A stretch of DNA of 64,000 nt from Archangium lansingense. Lineage in GTDB: Bacteria > Myxococcota > Myxococcia > Myxococcales > Myxococcaceae. Of this stretch, positions 17,675 through 27,709 are shown piece by piece. The stretch covers positions 4,278,001-4,342,000 of the forward strand of contig NZ_JAPNKA010000001.1 of assembly GCF_026626635.1 (NCBI RefSeq). The letters are read 5' to 3'. The notes under the pieces are model-generated. The model was given only the letters and a program-made list of their open reading frames with translations, was not told where the DNA came from and made no database searches. The number at the start of each line of letters is the position of its first letter. Position 1 is the stretch's first letter. The position numbers were made by a program, and so were the translations under genes.

Positions 17675-20473
17675 ATGACATCCTTGAATTGGTTCAGGAT
17701 CGCAGCCGCGTGGATGGCCGCGCTGTTGTTGGTCTCCGTTTCCGCGGGCTGCGGGAAGCAGGAGCCGGCGCCCCAGAATGGGAGCGCGGAGCTTCGCGTC
17801 ACACTGCCCCAGGCGCTCTCGGCGGCGGACGTGAGGCGCGTGCGCGTCGAGGTACGAGGCCCGGGACTTCCGCTGCCGATGGCGGCCGACCTCGTGCAGG
17901 TGGGCACCGCGTGGCAGGGCACCGTGAGCAACATCCCCGCGGGTAATGATCGCATTGTCGATGCCTACGCATACGACATGTCGGGAATGGTGATCTTTCA
18001 GGGCTCCTCGGCGCCCATGACCATCAGCGCGGGCAGCACGGCGAGCGCGTTCCTGATGCTGCAGCAGGTGAACACCCCGCCGCCCTTCCACAACGAGGCG
18101 CCGCAGATCTCCTCCATCGTGCTGTCCGCCAACACGGTGAGCCCCGGGGGGAGCATCTACCTGATGGCCTTGGCGTATGACGCCAACGGGGATGCGCTGA
18201 GCTACTCCTGGACGGCGGCCGCTGGCTCCTTCAGCGCTCCCAACCATGAGATGACCTATTGGACGGCGCCCTCCACGGAGGGGACGCATCGCCTCCGCCT
18301 GGAGGTGACGGACTCCAAGGGGACGAGCGCCTCGGTCAACTTCGACGTGTACGTGCAGCAGGACGGGGCCTCGGGGAGCGTGGATGTGTCGGTGGGCTTC
18401 AACTCCTGGCCGGAAGTCCGCGTCATGCAGGGCGCGCCGTCCGTCCTGGCGGCCGGCACGACGACGCAGCTGTCCGCCACCGTCGTGGACGCGGATGGGG
18501 ATGCTCTGGCCCATGCCTGGTTTTCTGACTGCATGGGCTGGTTCAACGACATGACGAGCGCCACGCCCTCGTTCACCCTGGACTGGGTTCCGTCCTCGGG
18601 CCGATGCACCTTCCAGGTGTCGGTGACGGATGGCAAGGGCGGGGCGCACTCGGGCACGCTCGTCCTCCAGGCGGGCACCATGCCGCGCGCCAACGTGCAG
18701 CCCAAGATCGACAGCACCTGGCAGACCGCCTCCCAGGCCAACGGCGGCGAGCTCGTGACCCTGGGCCTCACCGCGCATGACCCCGATGGCATGTACGTGA
18801 GCTTCTATTGGTACGCGTCCGCCGGGTACATCCAGAGCACCAGCTGGGGCAGCAACTCGAGCCAGGCCGAGTGGGTGGCGCCCGTGTGCTTCACCGACGT
18901 GCTGTACATCACCGCCGTCGTCACGGATTGGGATGGCGCCTCGCAGTATTACTCGTTCACCGTGAACCCGGCTCCGGGTGCGAACTGCGGGGCGCAGACG
19001 GTGACGGGCATCCGCAACATCCACAACATCCAGGCCGATGGCTCGCCCATCGTCACTCCGGCCGACCTGAGCTTCAGCGCCATCGGCGCCTATGTGCCGA
19101 CGGCGGATAACTCGGGCTTCGTGTACGTGGCGGGCTCTGGCCGGCCTGATGGCACCTTCGTCATTCCCGGCGTGGAGCGGACGCCCTACTACCTCCGCTT
19201 CGGCTCGACCTACATCTGGACCTCCAGCCGCTTTGTGGATCTCAGCGGCGCCAGCCTGGGCCGCCCCTACGTGGATCAGGAGCCGACGGGGACCCAGCTT
19301 GCCTTCCAGCTCGACGGGCTCTCTCCCTGGCAGCCCACGGATGACCTGCAGATGTTCTCGTCGGGCGCGGGCATCGGCTACTTCACGACTAGCTGCGCTG
19401 CTCCCTTCTTCCCCTCGCCGGCCGATGGCGCGACGGCCCTCTCGGGCTCCATCGACTACGTCACCTCCATGAGGAACTGTGGGATCAATCCCGCGCCCCG
19501 GCTCGATCCGTCCCAGGGGGACTTCCTCCAGCTCACCCAGAACGTGAGCCGCTATGACTCGACCGCTCTTCCCACGGGCCTCACGATGATCGAGGTGCGC
19601 AAGGGCCTCCAAGTCTACAACCTGTCGGGCTCGACGGATGGCGGGACGGTGGATGGTGGGCCGATGGACGCGGGGAACGCGGGCCCCGGGACGCTGCTGG
19701 TGAGGGGGACGATGCAGCCCCTGCCCACCACGATGCAGCAGTTTGATTTCCGCGCGGCCGAGTTCGAGGCCCTGGCGCTCGAGGCCCACTCCAGTGCCAT
19801 CATGGCGGACGAGACCGTGAACATGGGGACCCTGCCGGGCTACTACGAGTACGGTCAGTACGACGGCTACCCGGATCTCGCCAACGTCATCAACGATAAT
19901 CCCGGCCAGGGCAACTTCCCCGTGAGGTTCCAGTACGGCAATCCGTACCCGGGCTTCTGGCCGAAGATCGTCACCGCCCAGGCGACCTCCGCCGCGCCCT
20001 TCTCGGTCAGCCTGCCCGATGGTGGAACGTCGCGGACGACCTGGTACACGGCGGCGGTCTACTCCCAGACGCCGGTGTGGGAGGGGACGGCGCAGCCGCT
20101 CATCCCCATGGTGGGCCCGCCCCGCGACCTGCGCGTCAATGGTGCTCCGGCCACGGGCGGAAGCCCCACCGTGTCGGGTGTGGGGACGAGCCCGCTGCTG
20201 AGCTGGGCGCCGCCGGCCCTCGGCTCGCCGACGCGTTACCAGGCGCGTCTGTATGAGATCTTCGCGACGTCCGCGGGCAACACGAGCAGGACGCTCCTGG
20301 GTTACTACACCACGACGGACACGCAGCTCCGTCTGCCGAACCTGGTGGCGGGCAAGACGTACTTCGTCCTGCTGTATGCCTACTACACCCCGGGCTCCAG
20401 CCTGGACACGCCGTTCATGACCAGGCCGGACTACAACTTCGCGTCGGTGTTCTCGGCGCAGTTCGCGCCCTGA
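17675..20473 (+). CDS. large lipoprotein with Ig/PKD-like repeats
   Basis: The start ATG 17675 follows AGGGAGAG and opens a lipoprotein signal (WMAALLLVSVSAGC). The 932-residue protein has an N-terminal domain about 25-140 (VTLPQALSAADVRRVRVEV), then Ig-like units near 150-360. Each unit has a turn such as YDANGDALSYSWTAA, VDADGDALAHAW or HDPDGMYVSFYWYAS and a closing VTDSKG/VTDGKG strand, the PKD/cadherin-like pattern. The C-terminal half ends in a fibronectin III-like segment (VGTSPLLSWAPPALGSPTRY). It is most likely anchored in the outer membrane or exposed on the surface. No enzyme motif is seen. Confidence 0.7.
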   Translation: MTSLNWFRIAAAWMAALLLVSVSAGCGKQEPAPQNGSAELRVTLPQALSAADVRRVRVEVRGPGLPLPMAADLVQVGTAWQGTVSNIPAGNDRIVDAYAYDMSGMVIFQGSSAPMTISAGSTASAFLMLQQVNTPPPFHNEAPQISSIVLSANTVSPGGSIYLMALAYDANGDALSYSWTAAAGSFSAPNHEMTYWTAPSTEGTHRLRLEVTDSKGTSASVNFDVYVQQDGASGSVDVSVGFNSWPEVRVMQGAPSVLAAGTTTQLSATVVDADGDALAHAWFSDCMGWFNDMTSATPSFTLDWVPSSGRCTFQVSVTDGKGGAHSGTLVLQAGTMPRANVQPKIDSTWQTASQANGGELVTLGLTAHDPDGMYVSFYWYASAGYIQSTSWGSNSSQAEWVAPVCFTDVLYITAVVTDWDGASQYYSFTVNPAPGANCGAQTVTGIRNIHNIQADGSPIVTPADLSFSAIGAYVPTADNSGFVYVAGSGRPDGTFVIPGVERTPYYLRFGSTYIWTSSRFVDLSGASLGRPYVDQEPTGTQLAFQLDGLSPWQPTDDLQMFSSGAGIGYFTTSCAAPFFPSPADGATALSGSIDYVTSMRNCGINPAPRLDPSQGDFLQLTQNVSRYDSTALPTGLTMIEVRKGLQVYNLSGSTDGGTVDGGPMDAGNAGPGTLLVRGTMQPLPTTMQQFDFRAAEFEALALEAHSSAIMADETVNMGTLPGYYEYGQYDGYPDLANVINDNPGQGNFPVRFQYGNPYPGFWPKIVTAQATSAAPFSVSLPDGGTSRTTWYTAAVYSQTPVWEGTAQPLIPMVGPPRDLRVNGAPATGGSPTVSGVGTSPLLSWAPPALGSPTRYQARLYEIFATSAGNTSRTLLGYYTTTDTQLRLPNLVAGKTYFVLLYAYYTPGSSLDTPFMTRPDYNFASVFSAQFAP

Positions 20474-20968
20474 GCAGTGGTGTCCCGCCGGGGTGCCAGG
20501 TGCACTCCGGTGGGTTCCCGGGTGGGGCCGTGCTCAGGCCGCCTCGGGAGCTTCGCGGAGGAGGATGCGCTTCCCTCGGACTCCTCCGCGCTCGAGTTGC
20601 TCCGTGGGCTGCGTGACGCTGGGCAGAACGTGCTGCCATGTGGACGTCGCGCCAGGCAAATCGGTCTGTGATGAGCAACGAATTTCGTCCCGGCCTCCGC
20701 CTTCCGCCCGACGCTTGTCCCCTCGCTCTCCGCGCTGGCTTCGACGCGTCGTGTTGATTGGAAAACAAAGTTGGTGGATGCTGTGTGTGACTTTGGCAAG
20801 GAGTCAAAGCCTCACACCCGCGTGCAATTCCTCTCGTTGATTGGGGCAGGGCCCCGATTGACGCAACGGGAGAGCCGCGTCTCGAAAACACCTCGGTCCG
20901 CAGTCCCTGGGCCGCCCCGAGCGGTCCAGTTCCACTCCCTTTGTCTCGAGCTCACTGGAGAGCCCTAC
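20474..20968. other. 495-bp intergenic region
   Basis: I see no convincing gene here. A hairpin with arms ATTGGGGC (20840-20847) and GCCCCGAT (20851-20858) lies about 110 nt before the next start. The region is less GC-rich near 20755-20800 (TTGGAAAACAAAGTTGGTGG), as expected for a promoter, but no clear -35/-10 pair stands out. Confidence 0.4.
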
Positions 20969-22159
20969 ATGAAAAAGACCCTCCTGCTGGTTGAAGCCCT
21001 GATCGCCCTCGCTGGTATTGGCTGCGGTAACGCCGATGACCTGAACTCCAGCGAGCCCTCCGAGACAATGGGAGTCGCTTCGGACGCGCTGACCACGCCG
21101 AACTGCGCGCAACTCACTGCGGCGTCGGTGAAGGCCTCCGGCGATGACGGCACCGGCAGCGTGGCAGGCAATACGCTCGACGACCGGCTCGACACGCGCT
21201 GGAGCAGCTTGGGCAAGGGCCAGTGGATCGACTACGACCTGGGTGCCTCGAAGAGCGTCTCGGGCGTGTCCATCGCGTGGCACCAGGGCAACCTGCGCAC
21301 CAGCAACTTCTCCGTGTCCGTGTCCTCGGATGGGATCAACTACACGTCGGTCTACAGCGGCACGAGCAGCGGCACGACGACGGCGGCGGAGACCTACTCC
21401 TTCGCTCAGCTCACCACGCGCCGTGTGCGCATCTACGTCAACGGCAACACCCTGAACGACTGGGCCAGCATCGCCGAGGCCCGTGTCTGTGGGACGTCCT
21501 CGTCCGGTGGCACCGGCTCCGGCGTGGTGTGGCGCGGTGACTTCGAGACCGGCGACCGCTCGCAGTGGAGCAGCACGCAGATGGTCAGCGCGGACCGGCT
21601 GCAGGTGGTGCCTTCGCCGGTTCGTCAGGGCAGCTATGCCATCAAGGTCACGGTGCGCCAGGGGGACAACCCCATCAGCGCCAGCGGCAACCGCAACGAG
21701 CTGGTGAAGATGACGAACGAGAAGGAGGGCGACGAGTACTACTACCGCTGGAGCACGATGTTCGCCTCGGACTACCCCAGCGCGAAGACGTGGCAGCTCT
21801 TCACCCAGTGGCACCACAGCGGTAACAACGGCTCGCCGCCGGTGGAGTTCTACGTCAATGGCGAGACCATCTACCTGCGCGTCAACGGCAGCACCGTGGT
21901 GTGGAGCACGCCGCTGGTGCGCGGTCAGTGGCAGGACTTCATCTTCCACGTGAAGTGGTCGTCCAACGCGAGCGTGGGGTTCGTCGAGCTGTACCGCAAT
22001 GGCCAGCTCGTCCTGCCCAAGCGCAACGCGGCCACCCTGTACGCCGGTCAGAGCAACTACCTGAAGGTGGGCCTCTACCGGAACAGCACCATCGCTCCGG
22101 TGGGCGTGGTGTACCACGACGGGTGGATCCAGGGCCGGAGCCTGCAGGACGTGCAGTAG
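20969..22159 (+). CDS. secreted discoidin-domain polysaccharide lyase-like lipoprotein
   Basis: The start ATG 20969 lies behind CTGGAGAG and gives 396 residues with a lipoprotein signal (LIALAGIGC). Residues about 45-170 form an F5/8 type C (discoidin, CBM32-like) domain: LDDRLDTRWSSLGKGQWIDY and ARVCG at its end. A Ser/Gly linker leads to about 185-396, which resembles the heparin lyase I/PL20-like jelly roll (RNELVKMTNEKEGDEYYY, WQLFTQWHHSG, FHVKWSSNASVGFVELYRNG, LKVGLYR). It probably cleaves an acidic polysaccharide by beta-elimination, with the discoidin domain binding the glycan. Exact substrate is unknown. Confidence 0.8.
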   Translation: MKKTLLLVEALIALAGIGCGNADDLNSSEPSETMGVASDALTTPNCAQLTAASVKASGDDGTGSVAGNTLDDRLDTRWSSLGKGQWIDYDLGASKSVSGVSIAWHQGNLRTSNFSVSVSSDGINYTSVYSGTSSGTTTAAETYSFAQLTTRRVRIYVNGNTLNDWASIAEARVCGTSSSGGTGSGVVWRGDFETGDRSQWSSTQMVSADRLQVVPSPVRQGSYAIKVTVRQGDNPISASGNRNELVKMTNEKEGDEYYYRWSTMFASDYPSAKTWQLFTQWHHSGNNGSPPVEFYVNGETIYLRVNGSTVVWSTPLVRGQWQDFIFHVKWSSNASVGFVELYRNGQLVLPKRNAATLYAGQSNYLKVGLYRNSTIAPVGVVYHDGWIQGRSLQDVQ

Positions 22160-22183
22160 CGCCGGCCCGGAGGGGCTCGCCGA

Positions 22184-22675
22184 CTACGGCAGCCCCGCCA
22201 CCCAGCGCACGATGTCCGAGGTGGAGACCAGCCCCGCCAGGGTTCCCCTCGGGCTCACCACGAGCACGCGGTGGATGCCCGCGTCGATCATGAGCTTCGC
22301 TGCTTCCGTGAGCGAGGCTCCTTCCGGCACGGCGAGCACCTGCCGTGTCATCACGTCCTCGACGGTGGTGCCGTCCAGGACGTGCTGGCCGGACGGTAGG
22401 GTCACTCCGGTCTCGTCCTCCGCGGCAAGCCGGTGGCGCACCAGGTCCGTCTTGGACACCATCCCCAGCAACTGCCCCTCCGCATCCACCACGGGCATTC
22501 CGCTGATGGTGTGCTCCAGCATCAGTTCGGCCGCTGTCTGCAGGCTGGTGTCCGGATGGACGACAAGCACCTCCCGGACCATCACCTCACCCACCGTGCA
22601 CAGGGCCGGCGCGGGGAGCGGCTCCGTCTCGGTCGAGAAGGGCATCTGGCGGTCGGTCATGGGGAAGGCTCGCAT
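22184..22675 (-). CDS. CBS-domain pair protein
   Basis: I choose ATG 22675 because AGGAG lies seven bases upstream; 22681 is too close to it. The 163-residue protein is two CBS motifs: VGEVMVREVLVVHPDTSLQT to GQLLGMVSKTDLV, and VEDVMTRQVLAVPEGASLTE to GTLAGLVSTSDIVRW. Stand-alone CBS pairs (Bateman modules) bind adenine nucleotides and regulate partner proteins. No partner is adjacent. Confidence 0.88.
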   Translation of the reverse strand: MRAFPMTDRQMPFSTETEPLPAPALCTVGEVMVREVLVVHPDTSLQTAAELMLEHTISGMPVVDAEGQLLGMVSKTDLVRHRLAAEDETGVTLPSGQHVLDGTTVEDVMTRQVLAVPEGASLTEAAKLMIDAGIHRVLVVSPRGTLAGLVSTSDIVRWVAGLP

Positions 22676-22974
22676 GGTCATGCTCCTGGCAGAGGCCCGA
22701 GCCGCGCTGGCCACTATGCCCACGCTGCTGAAGGCCTAGGATGAGGAGCTTCCAGTGCAAAGGGGAAGCCATCCCACTGTGAGGGCTCGTTGAGAGGCGT
22801 GTGCGCACGCCCTGCGTTCGCGGCTGGCTGCTCGCGCAACCTCTGCGGGCCTCCCACGCTGCGGTGCGTGCCTGGCAGCCGGGCTTACATGCCCTCGAGG
22901 GTAATGGAGCAGGGCAGGGGAACGGGCCCGTCAGGTGCCACGGGCCCCGGCGTCCCTGGAGGGTGAGCACTCCC

Positions 22975-23045
22975 TCCGGGATCGTCTAAAGGCAGGACGG
23001 CGGGCTTTGACCCCGCAGATGCAGGTTCGACCCCTGCTCCCGGAA
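22975..23045 (+). tRNA. tRNA-Gln, anticodon TTG
   Basis: A full cloverleaf folds by eye. The acceptor TCCGGGA (22975-22981) pairs perfectly with TCCCGGA (23038-23044). The D stem is GTCT/GGAC, the anticodon stem GCGGG/CCCGC with loop CTTTGAC (anticodon TTG, reads CAA), and the T stem GCAGG/CCTGC with loop TTCGACC. CCA is not encoded. Confidence 0.93.
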
Positions 23046-23064
23046 CTTCGGAAGCGGTGCTGGC

Positions 23065-23439
23065 TCAGCCGCCGAGCAGCTTCTGCAGGGAGCCATCCTT
23101 CAGCGCCTTGTGCGTGTCGGTGAAGCCACCGATAAGCACACCGCGGACGTAGACCTGAGGGAAGGTGGGCCAGCCACTCCACATCTTGATGGCGAGCCGC
23201 TGCTTCCACATGCCGAAGTAGCTGCCGTACTCGAGGTAGGTGAACGGGATGTTGGCCTGCTCGAGCGCCTGGCGAGCCCGCTTGACGAAGGGGTTCTGCG
23301 CCATGCCCACCACCACCACGGCGTCTTTCTCCACGGCGGCGCGGATCTGGTCCACGACGTCGCGGTGGAAGCCAGTCATCGCCTCGGCCACGGCGGGGGT
23401 GCGCTTGTCTTCAGGATGAAGGGGACGGGGGTTGGTCAT
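23065..23439 (-). CDS. glutaredoxin-like protein without active-site cysteine
   Basis: The 124-residue protein has the glutaredoxin fold signature in order: VVVVGMAQNPFVKRARQAL where a CPYC or CGFS motif would be, then WPTFPQVYVRGVLIGGF with the cis-proline (TFP) and GG glutathione-binding turn. The active-site position reads QNPF, and I see no cysteine anywhere in the protein. It is therefore unlikely to be a thiol-disulfide oxidoreductase; binding of glutathione or an Fe-S partner is possible. It lies convergent to tRNA-Gln, 20 nt away. Confidence 0.78.
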   Translation of the reverse strand: MTNPRPLHPEDKRTPAVAEAMTGFHRDVVDQIRAAVEKDAVVVVGMAQNPFVKRARQALEQANIPFTYLEYGSYFGMWKQRLAIKMWSGWPTFPQVYVRGVLIGGFTDTHKALKDGSLQKLLGG

Positions 23440-23685
23440 GGGGCGCGCACGCTAACATGCCGCGTCACGTCAGGCGCCGAGGGCTTTTGCGTCTCTCCTG
23501 GGAGAGGTGCGGTGGCCAGGCCGGTGACGGCGAAGCCGGGCGCGACGAACCCTATGCATGCGGTTGATGCCGGTTCCTCTTTGCGCGCTCGCCGGTCCGG
23601 GCCTGGCCACCGCCTTCTTCCTCTGTCCTTCGGGGTTCACGGGGTATCCACACCTACCGCCCGGGTGGTGTAGAACACGGGGTCG

Positions 23686-25281
<1,596 letters not shown>

Positions 25282-25290
25282 GTCCGCTGC

Positions 25291-26061
25291 TTACTGCTCG
25301 GCGGCGAACTCCCGCCACACCCCGAGGAAGTCGCGCGGCGTCTCCAGGTTGGGCGAGTGCCCCACGCCCCTCATCACGTGGTGCCGGGCACCGAGCAGGC
25401 TGGCGCACCGTTTCCCACCCTCCACGGTGGAGAGCGGATCCGTCTCACCGCTCACCACCAGGGAGGGCAGGGTGTGCAGGGACTTGAGGCGCTCGCCGGG
25501 GGCCCAGTCCACCAGGGCCTGGATCGTGGCGAGCGAGGCGTCCCGGTGTTGCTGGTGCCCCTCGTCGAGGAGCTGCTGCCAGAATGCGTCGTCCGGAGCG
25601 CCCGGAGCCATGCCTCGCATGGCCGCCGCGAAGTAGTCCCGGTTGTCGTGGAGGGAGAGCTGGTGCGCGGGCAGGTTGTACGCCGCGGGCATTCCATCCA
25701 CCCAGGCGGGTGCCAGCACGGTGAGGGTGTGCACGCGCTCCGGGTGCTCCAGCGCGAGCTGCATGGCCACCGCGCTGCCCAGGGAGTGGCCAAGCAGGTG
25801 CACCCGCATCAGCCCCAGGGCATCCAGCAGCCCGTGGAGATCCGCCGCCAGGGAGGGAAGGCTCTGCGGGACCGCCGGGCCCAGGGTGGCGCCTCGTCCG
25901 CGCAGGTCATACGAGAGGGCTCGCAGCCCGGGCGGGAGCAGCTCCATCAGCGGCTGCCACCACAGGCTCGTGGTCCAGTTGCCAGGGATGAGCACCAGCG
26001 GCGAGCCCTGACCGCGCTCACGGTAGTGCACCTCGAGGTCTCCAACACGCTGCATGGGCAT
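25291..26061 (-). CDS. alpha/beta hydrolase
   Basis: The 256-residue protein has the alpha/beta hydrolase layout: oxyanion region VLIPGNWTTSLWW, YDLRGRG, nucleophile elbow GHSLGS with Ser about 92, acid in SGETDPLST, and catalytic His in GVGHSPN. No signal peptide. It is of the esterase/lactonase/haloperoxidase-like type and its substrate cannot be deduced. It converges with the kinase gene, 9 nt apart. Confidence 0.88.
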   Translation of the reverse strand: MPMQRVGDLEVHYRERGQGSPLVLIPGNWTTSLWWQPLMELLPPGLRALSYDLRGRGATLGPAVPQSLPSLAADLHGLLDALGLMRVHLLGHSLGSAVAMQLALEHPERVHTLTVLAPAWVDGMPAAYNLPAHQLSLHDNRDYFAAAMRGMAPGAPDDAFWQQLLDEGHQQHRDASLATIQALVDWAPGERLKSLHTLPSLVVSGETDPLSTVEGGKRCASLLGARHHVMRGVGHSPNLETPRDFLGVWREFAAEQ

Positions 26062-26135
26062 GGTGGAGGCGAGCCTAATCCCCTTCAGCCAGGTCCGCGA
26101 AGGCGTTGGAACGCGCGCTTACAACGCGGCCATTT

Positions 26136-26168
26136 CCCCTCTCCCGGGGGGCTGAGGATTGCACACGC
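26136..26168 (+). repeat. left terminal inverted repeat of the IS
   Basis: It begins CCCCTCTCCC at the outer edge and ends TGCACACGC. The transposase stop codon (26168-26170) overlaps its inner end by one base. Five mismatches separate it from the right copy. Confidence 0.78.
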
Positions 26169-27589
26169 TAAGTAGGCGGGGGAGCGGAGGAAAGGTGCTG
26201 GGCGAGGGTGAAGCCGGCGACGTAGTCGCCCAGCCGTTCGTAGCCGCGCCAGAGGACGAGCCAGCCCGGAGGTTTCTTGTCCGGGTTGGCCATGTAACCG
26301 CCTAGGGCGGCGATGAGCAGCAGGGCCTGACGAAGCGTCAGCGCCCCTTGCAGTCGCATGCGTGGAGAGAGTTGGGGTGCCATGGCTTGGAGCACCTGCA
26401 CCTCGGCGGGCTCCAACACTTCATCTGCGGGCTCGTCCGGGAGAGTGCGGCTCAGGGTGCGCAGGCGCAGCATCTTGACGGAAACCAGCAGAGTGAGGAC
26501 GAGCAGGTTTTCAAGGTGCTCGCGCCTCTGGTGCTGACGCCCCTCCAGGCGGCAGCCCGTCTTCAGGGCCTTGTGCAACTCCTCAATCCCCCACCTCTTC
26601 TGGTAGGTGGACACCGCGCCCCAGGCCGCCTCCACGCTTTCAATGGGCACGTTGCTCAGCAGCAGCCACTCCACTGCTTTCTGTCCCTGTGGCGGCTCTT
26701 CTTCGCGCACCAGCACGCCCCACACCGGCACCGGCTGCCCACCCTGGCGCCCGGGAGGCAGCAGCGTGAGAGGGACGTAGCGCAGCACCAGCGTGGCGTC
26801 GCGTGCCGTGCGCGCCGGCTTGTCCGCCCGGGCTGGTTGCGCCGACACGTGCAGCAGCCGGCTGTCCACCACGGGCAGCCCCTCCATGGTGGCCCACAGC
26901 CTCCCCCCTTCTCCCTCCACGCGCCTGTCCTGGCCGGCGCGCACCAGCAGTTGATACGACGCGCTAGCCGAGCGGGAGAACAACTCGAAAATGTCTCCTT
27001 CGGCGTCGATGACGTGCAGCAGTCGCCCTGGCTCGCCCACTCCCTCTTCGGCCTCCACCATGGCCTGCCACCACAAGCTGCTTTCCTTCTGCTCGAAGGG
27101 CCGCTGCTTCCTGCTCTTGGCCTTTCCCCTTTGCGCGGCCGGGCGCGCCCAGGTGCGCGCTCCCAGCACTCCAAAAGCGGCGCCGTCGGCCTGCACCACC
27201 AACGCCGTCTGCAGAAAGAAGCCCTGACACACGGGATTGCCCACCTGGCCCACCCCGCTCATGGACAGATGGCTGAGCTCCACCTCGGTCCGGTCGTGTA
27301 CACACAAGGCCACCTCTCCCGCCTGCCCTTTCGCCACCGCCTTGCCCACTGTCCGGGCCGCTGGCTCCAGCAGCTGCCGGAAGCTGACGTCTTCGTTCTC
27401 CAGCATGCGGTAGGCCCCCATTCGCTCCGCCCGGCTGGTGCCCAATCGGTTGATGGTGACGCCGGGCTGCCCCTCCATCAGGTGAAGGGTGTGCAGCAAC
27501 CTCTCCCTCAGCCACACCTCCTCAAGCGGACCGAAACTCCCTGCTGGATAGAGAACCTCGTACGTCAGATACAAAGGGGCAGCTTCCAT
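26168..27589 (-). CDS. IS4-family (Tn5-like) DDE transposase
   Basis: The 473-residue transposase shows the Tn5/IS50 subgroup features. An N-terminal DNA-binding region (INRLGTSRAERMGAYRMLEN) is followed by the first catalytic Asp in HDRTEVEL, the second in HVIDAEGDIFE, and the C-terminal YREK motif Y-x2-R-x3-E-x6-K within STYQKRWGIEELHKALK. Length is typical and no frameshift or stop is present, so it should be active if the ends are intact. Confidence 0.92.
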   Translation of the reverse strand: MEAAPLYLTYEVLYPAGSFGPLEEVWLRERLLHTLHLMEGQPGVTINRLGTSRAERMGAYRMLENEDVSFRQLLEPAARTVGKAVAKGQAGEVALCVHDRTEVELSHLSMSGVGQVGNPVCQGFFLQTALVVQADGAAFGVLGARTWARPAAQRGKAKSRKQRPFEQKESSLWWQAMVEAEEGVGEPGRLLHVIDAEGDIFELFSRSASASYQLLVRAGQDRRVEGEGGRLWATMEGLPVVDSRLLHVSAQPARADKPARTARDATLVLRYVPLTLLPPGRQGGQPVPVWGVLVREEEPPQGQKAVEWLLLSNVPIESVEAAWGAVSTYQKRWGIEELHKALKTGCRLEGRQHQRREHLENLLVLTLLVSVKMLRLRTLSRTLPDEPADEVLEPAEVQVLQAMAPQLSPRMRLQGALTLRQALLLIAALGGYMANPDKKPPGWLVLWRGYERLGDYVAGFTLAQHLSSAPPPT

Positions 27590-27668
27590 GGGCTGCCTCT
27601 CTATCCGGCCCTACCGCTCACGTCATGCTCCATCCAGCTTGCTCACCCCTTGCTCCCTCTCTCCCTCT

Positions 27669-27701
27669 GCGTGTGCATTCTTCAGCCCAGAGGGAGAGGG
27701 G
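27669..27701 (-). repeat. right terminal inverted repeat of the IS
   Basis: On the minus strand it reads CCCCTCTCCC at the outer edge to TGCACACGC inside, matching the left end at 28 of 33 positions. Its outer edge is 8 bp from the rho stop codon at 27710-27712. Confidence 0.78.
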
Positions 27702-27709
27702 GTATTCCC

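Larger units (their letters stand above)
26136..27701 (-). mobile_element. IS4-superfamily (Tn5/IS50-like) insertion sequence, 1,566 bp
   Basis: A single transposase gene is bracketed by 33-bp imperfect inverted repeats, 26136-26168 and 27669-27701. They match at 28 of 33 positions and share the outer CCCCTCTCCC and the inner TGCACACGC. I see no convincing target duplication. The element appears complete. It sits between the alpha/beta hydrolase and rho, with its right end 8 bp from the last base of the rho gene. Confidence 0.82.
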
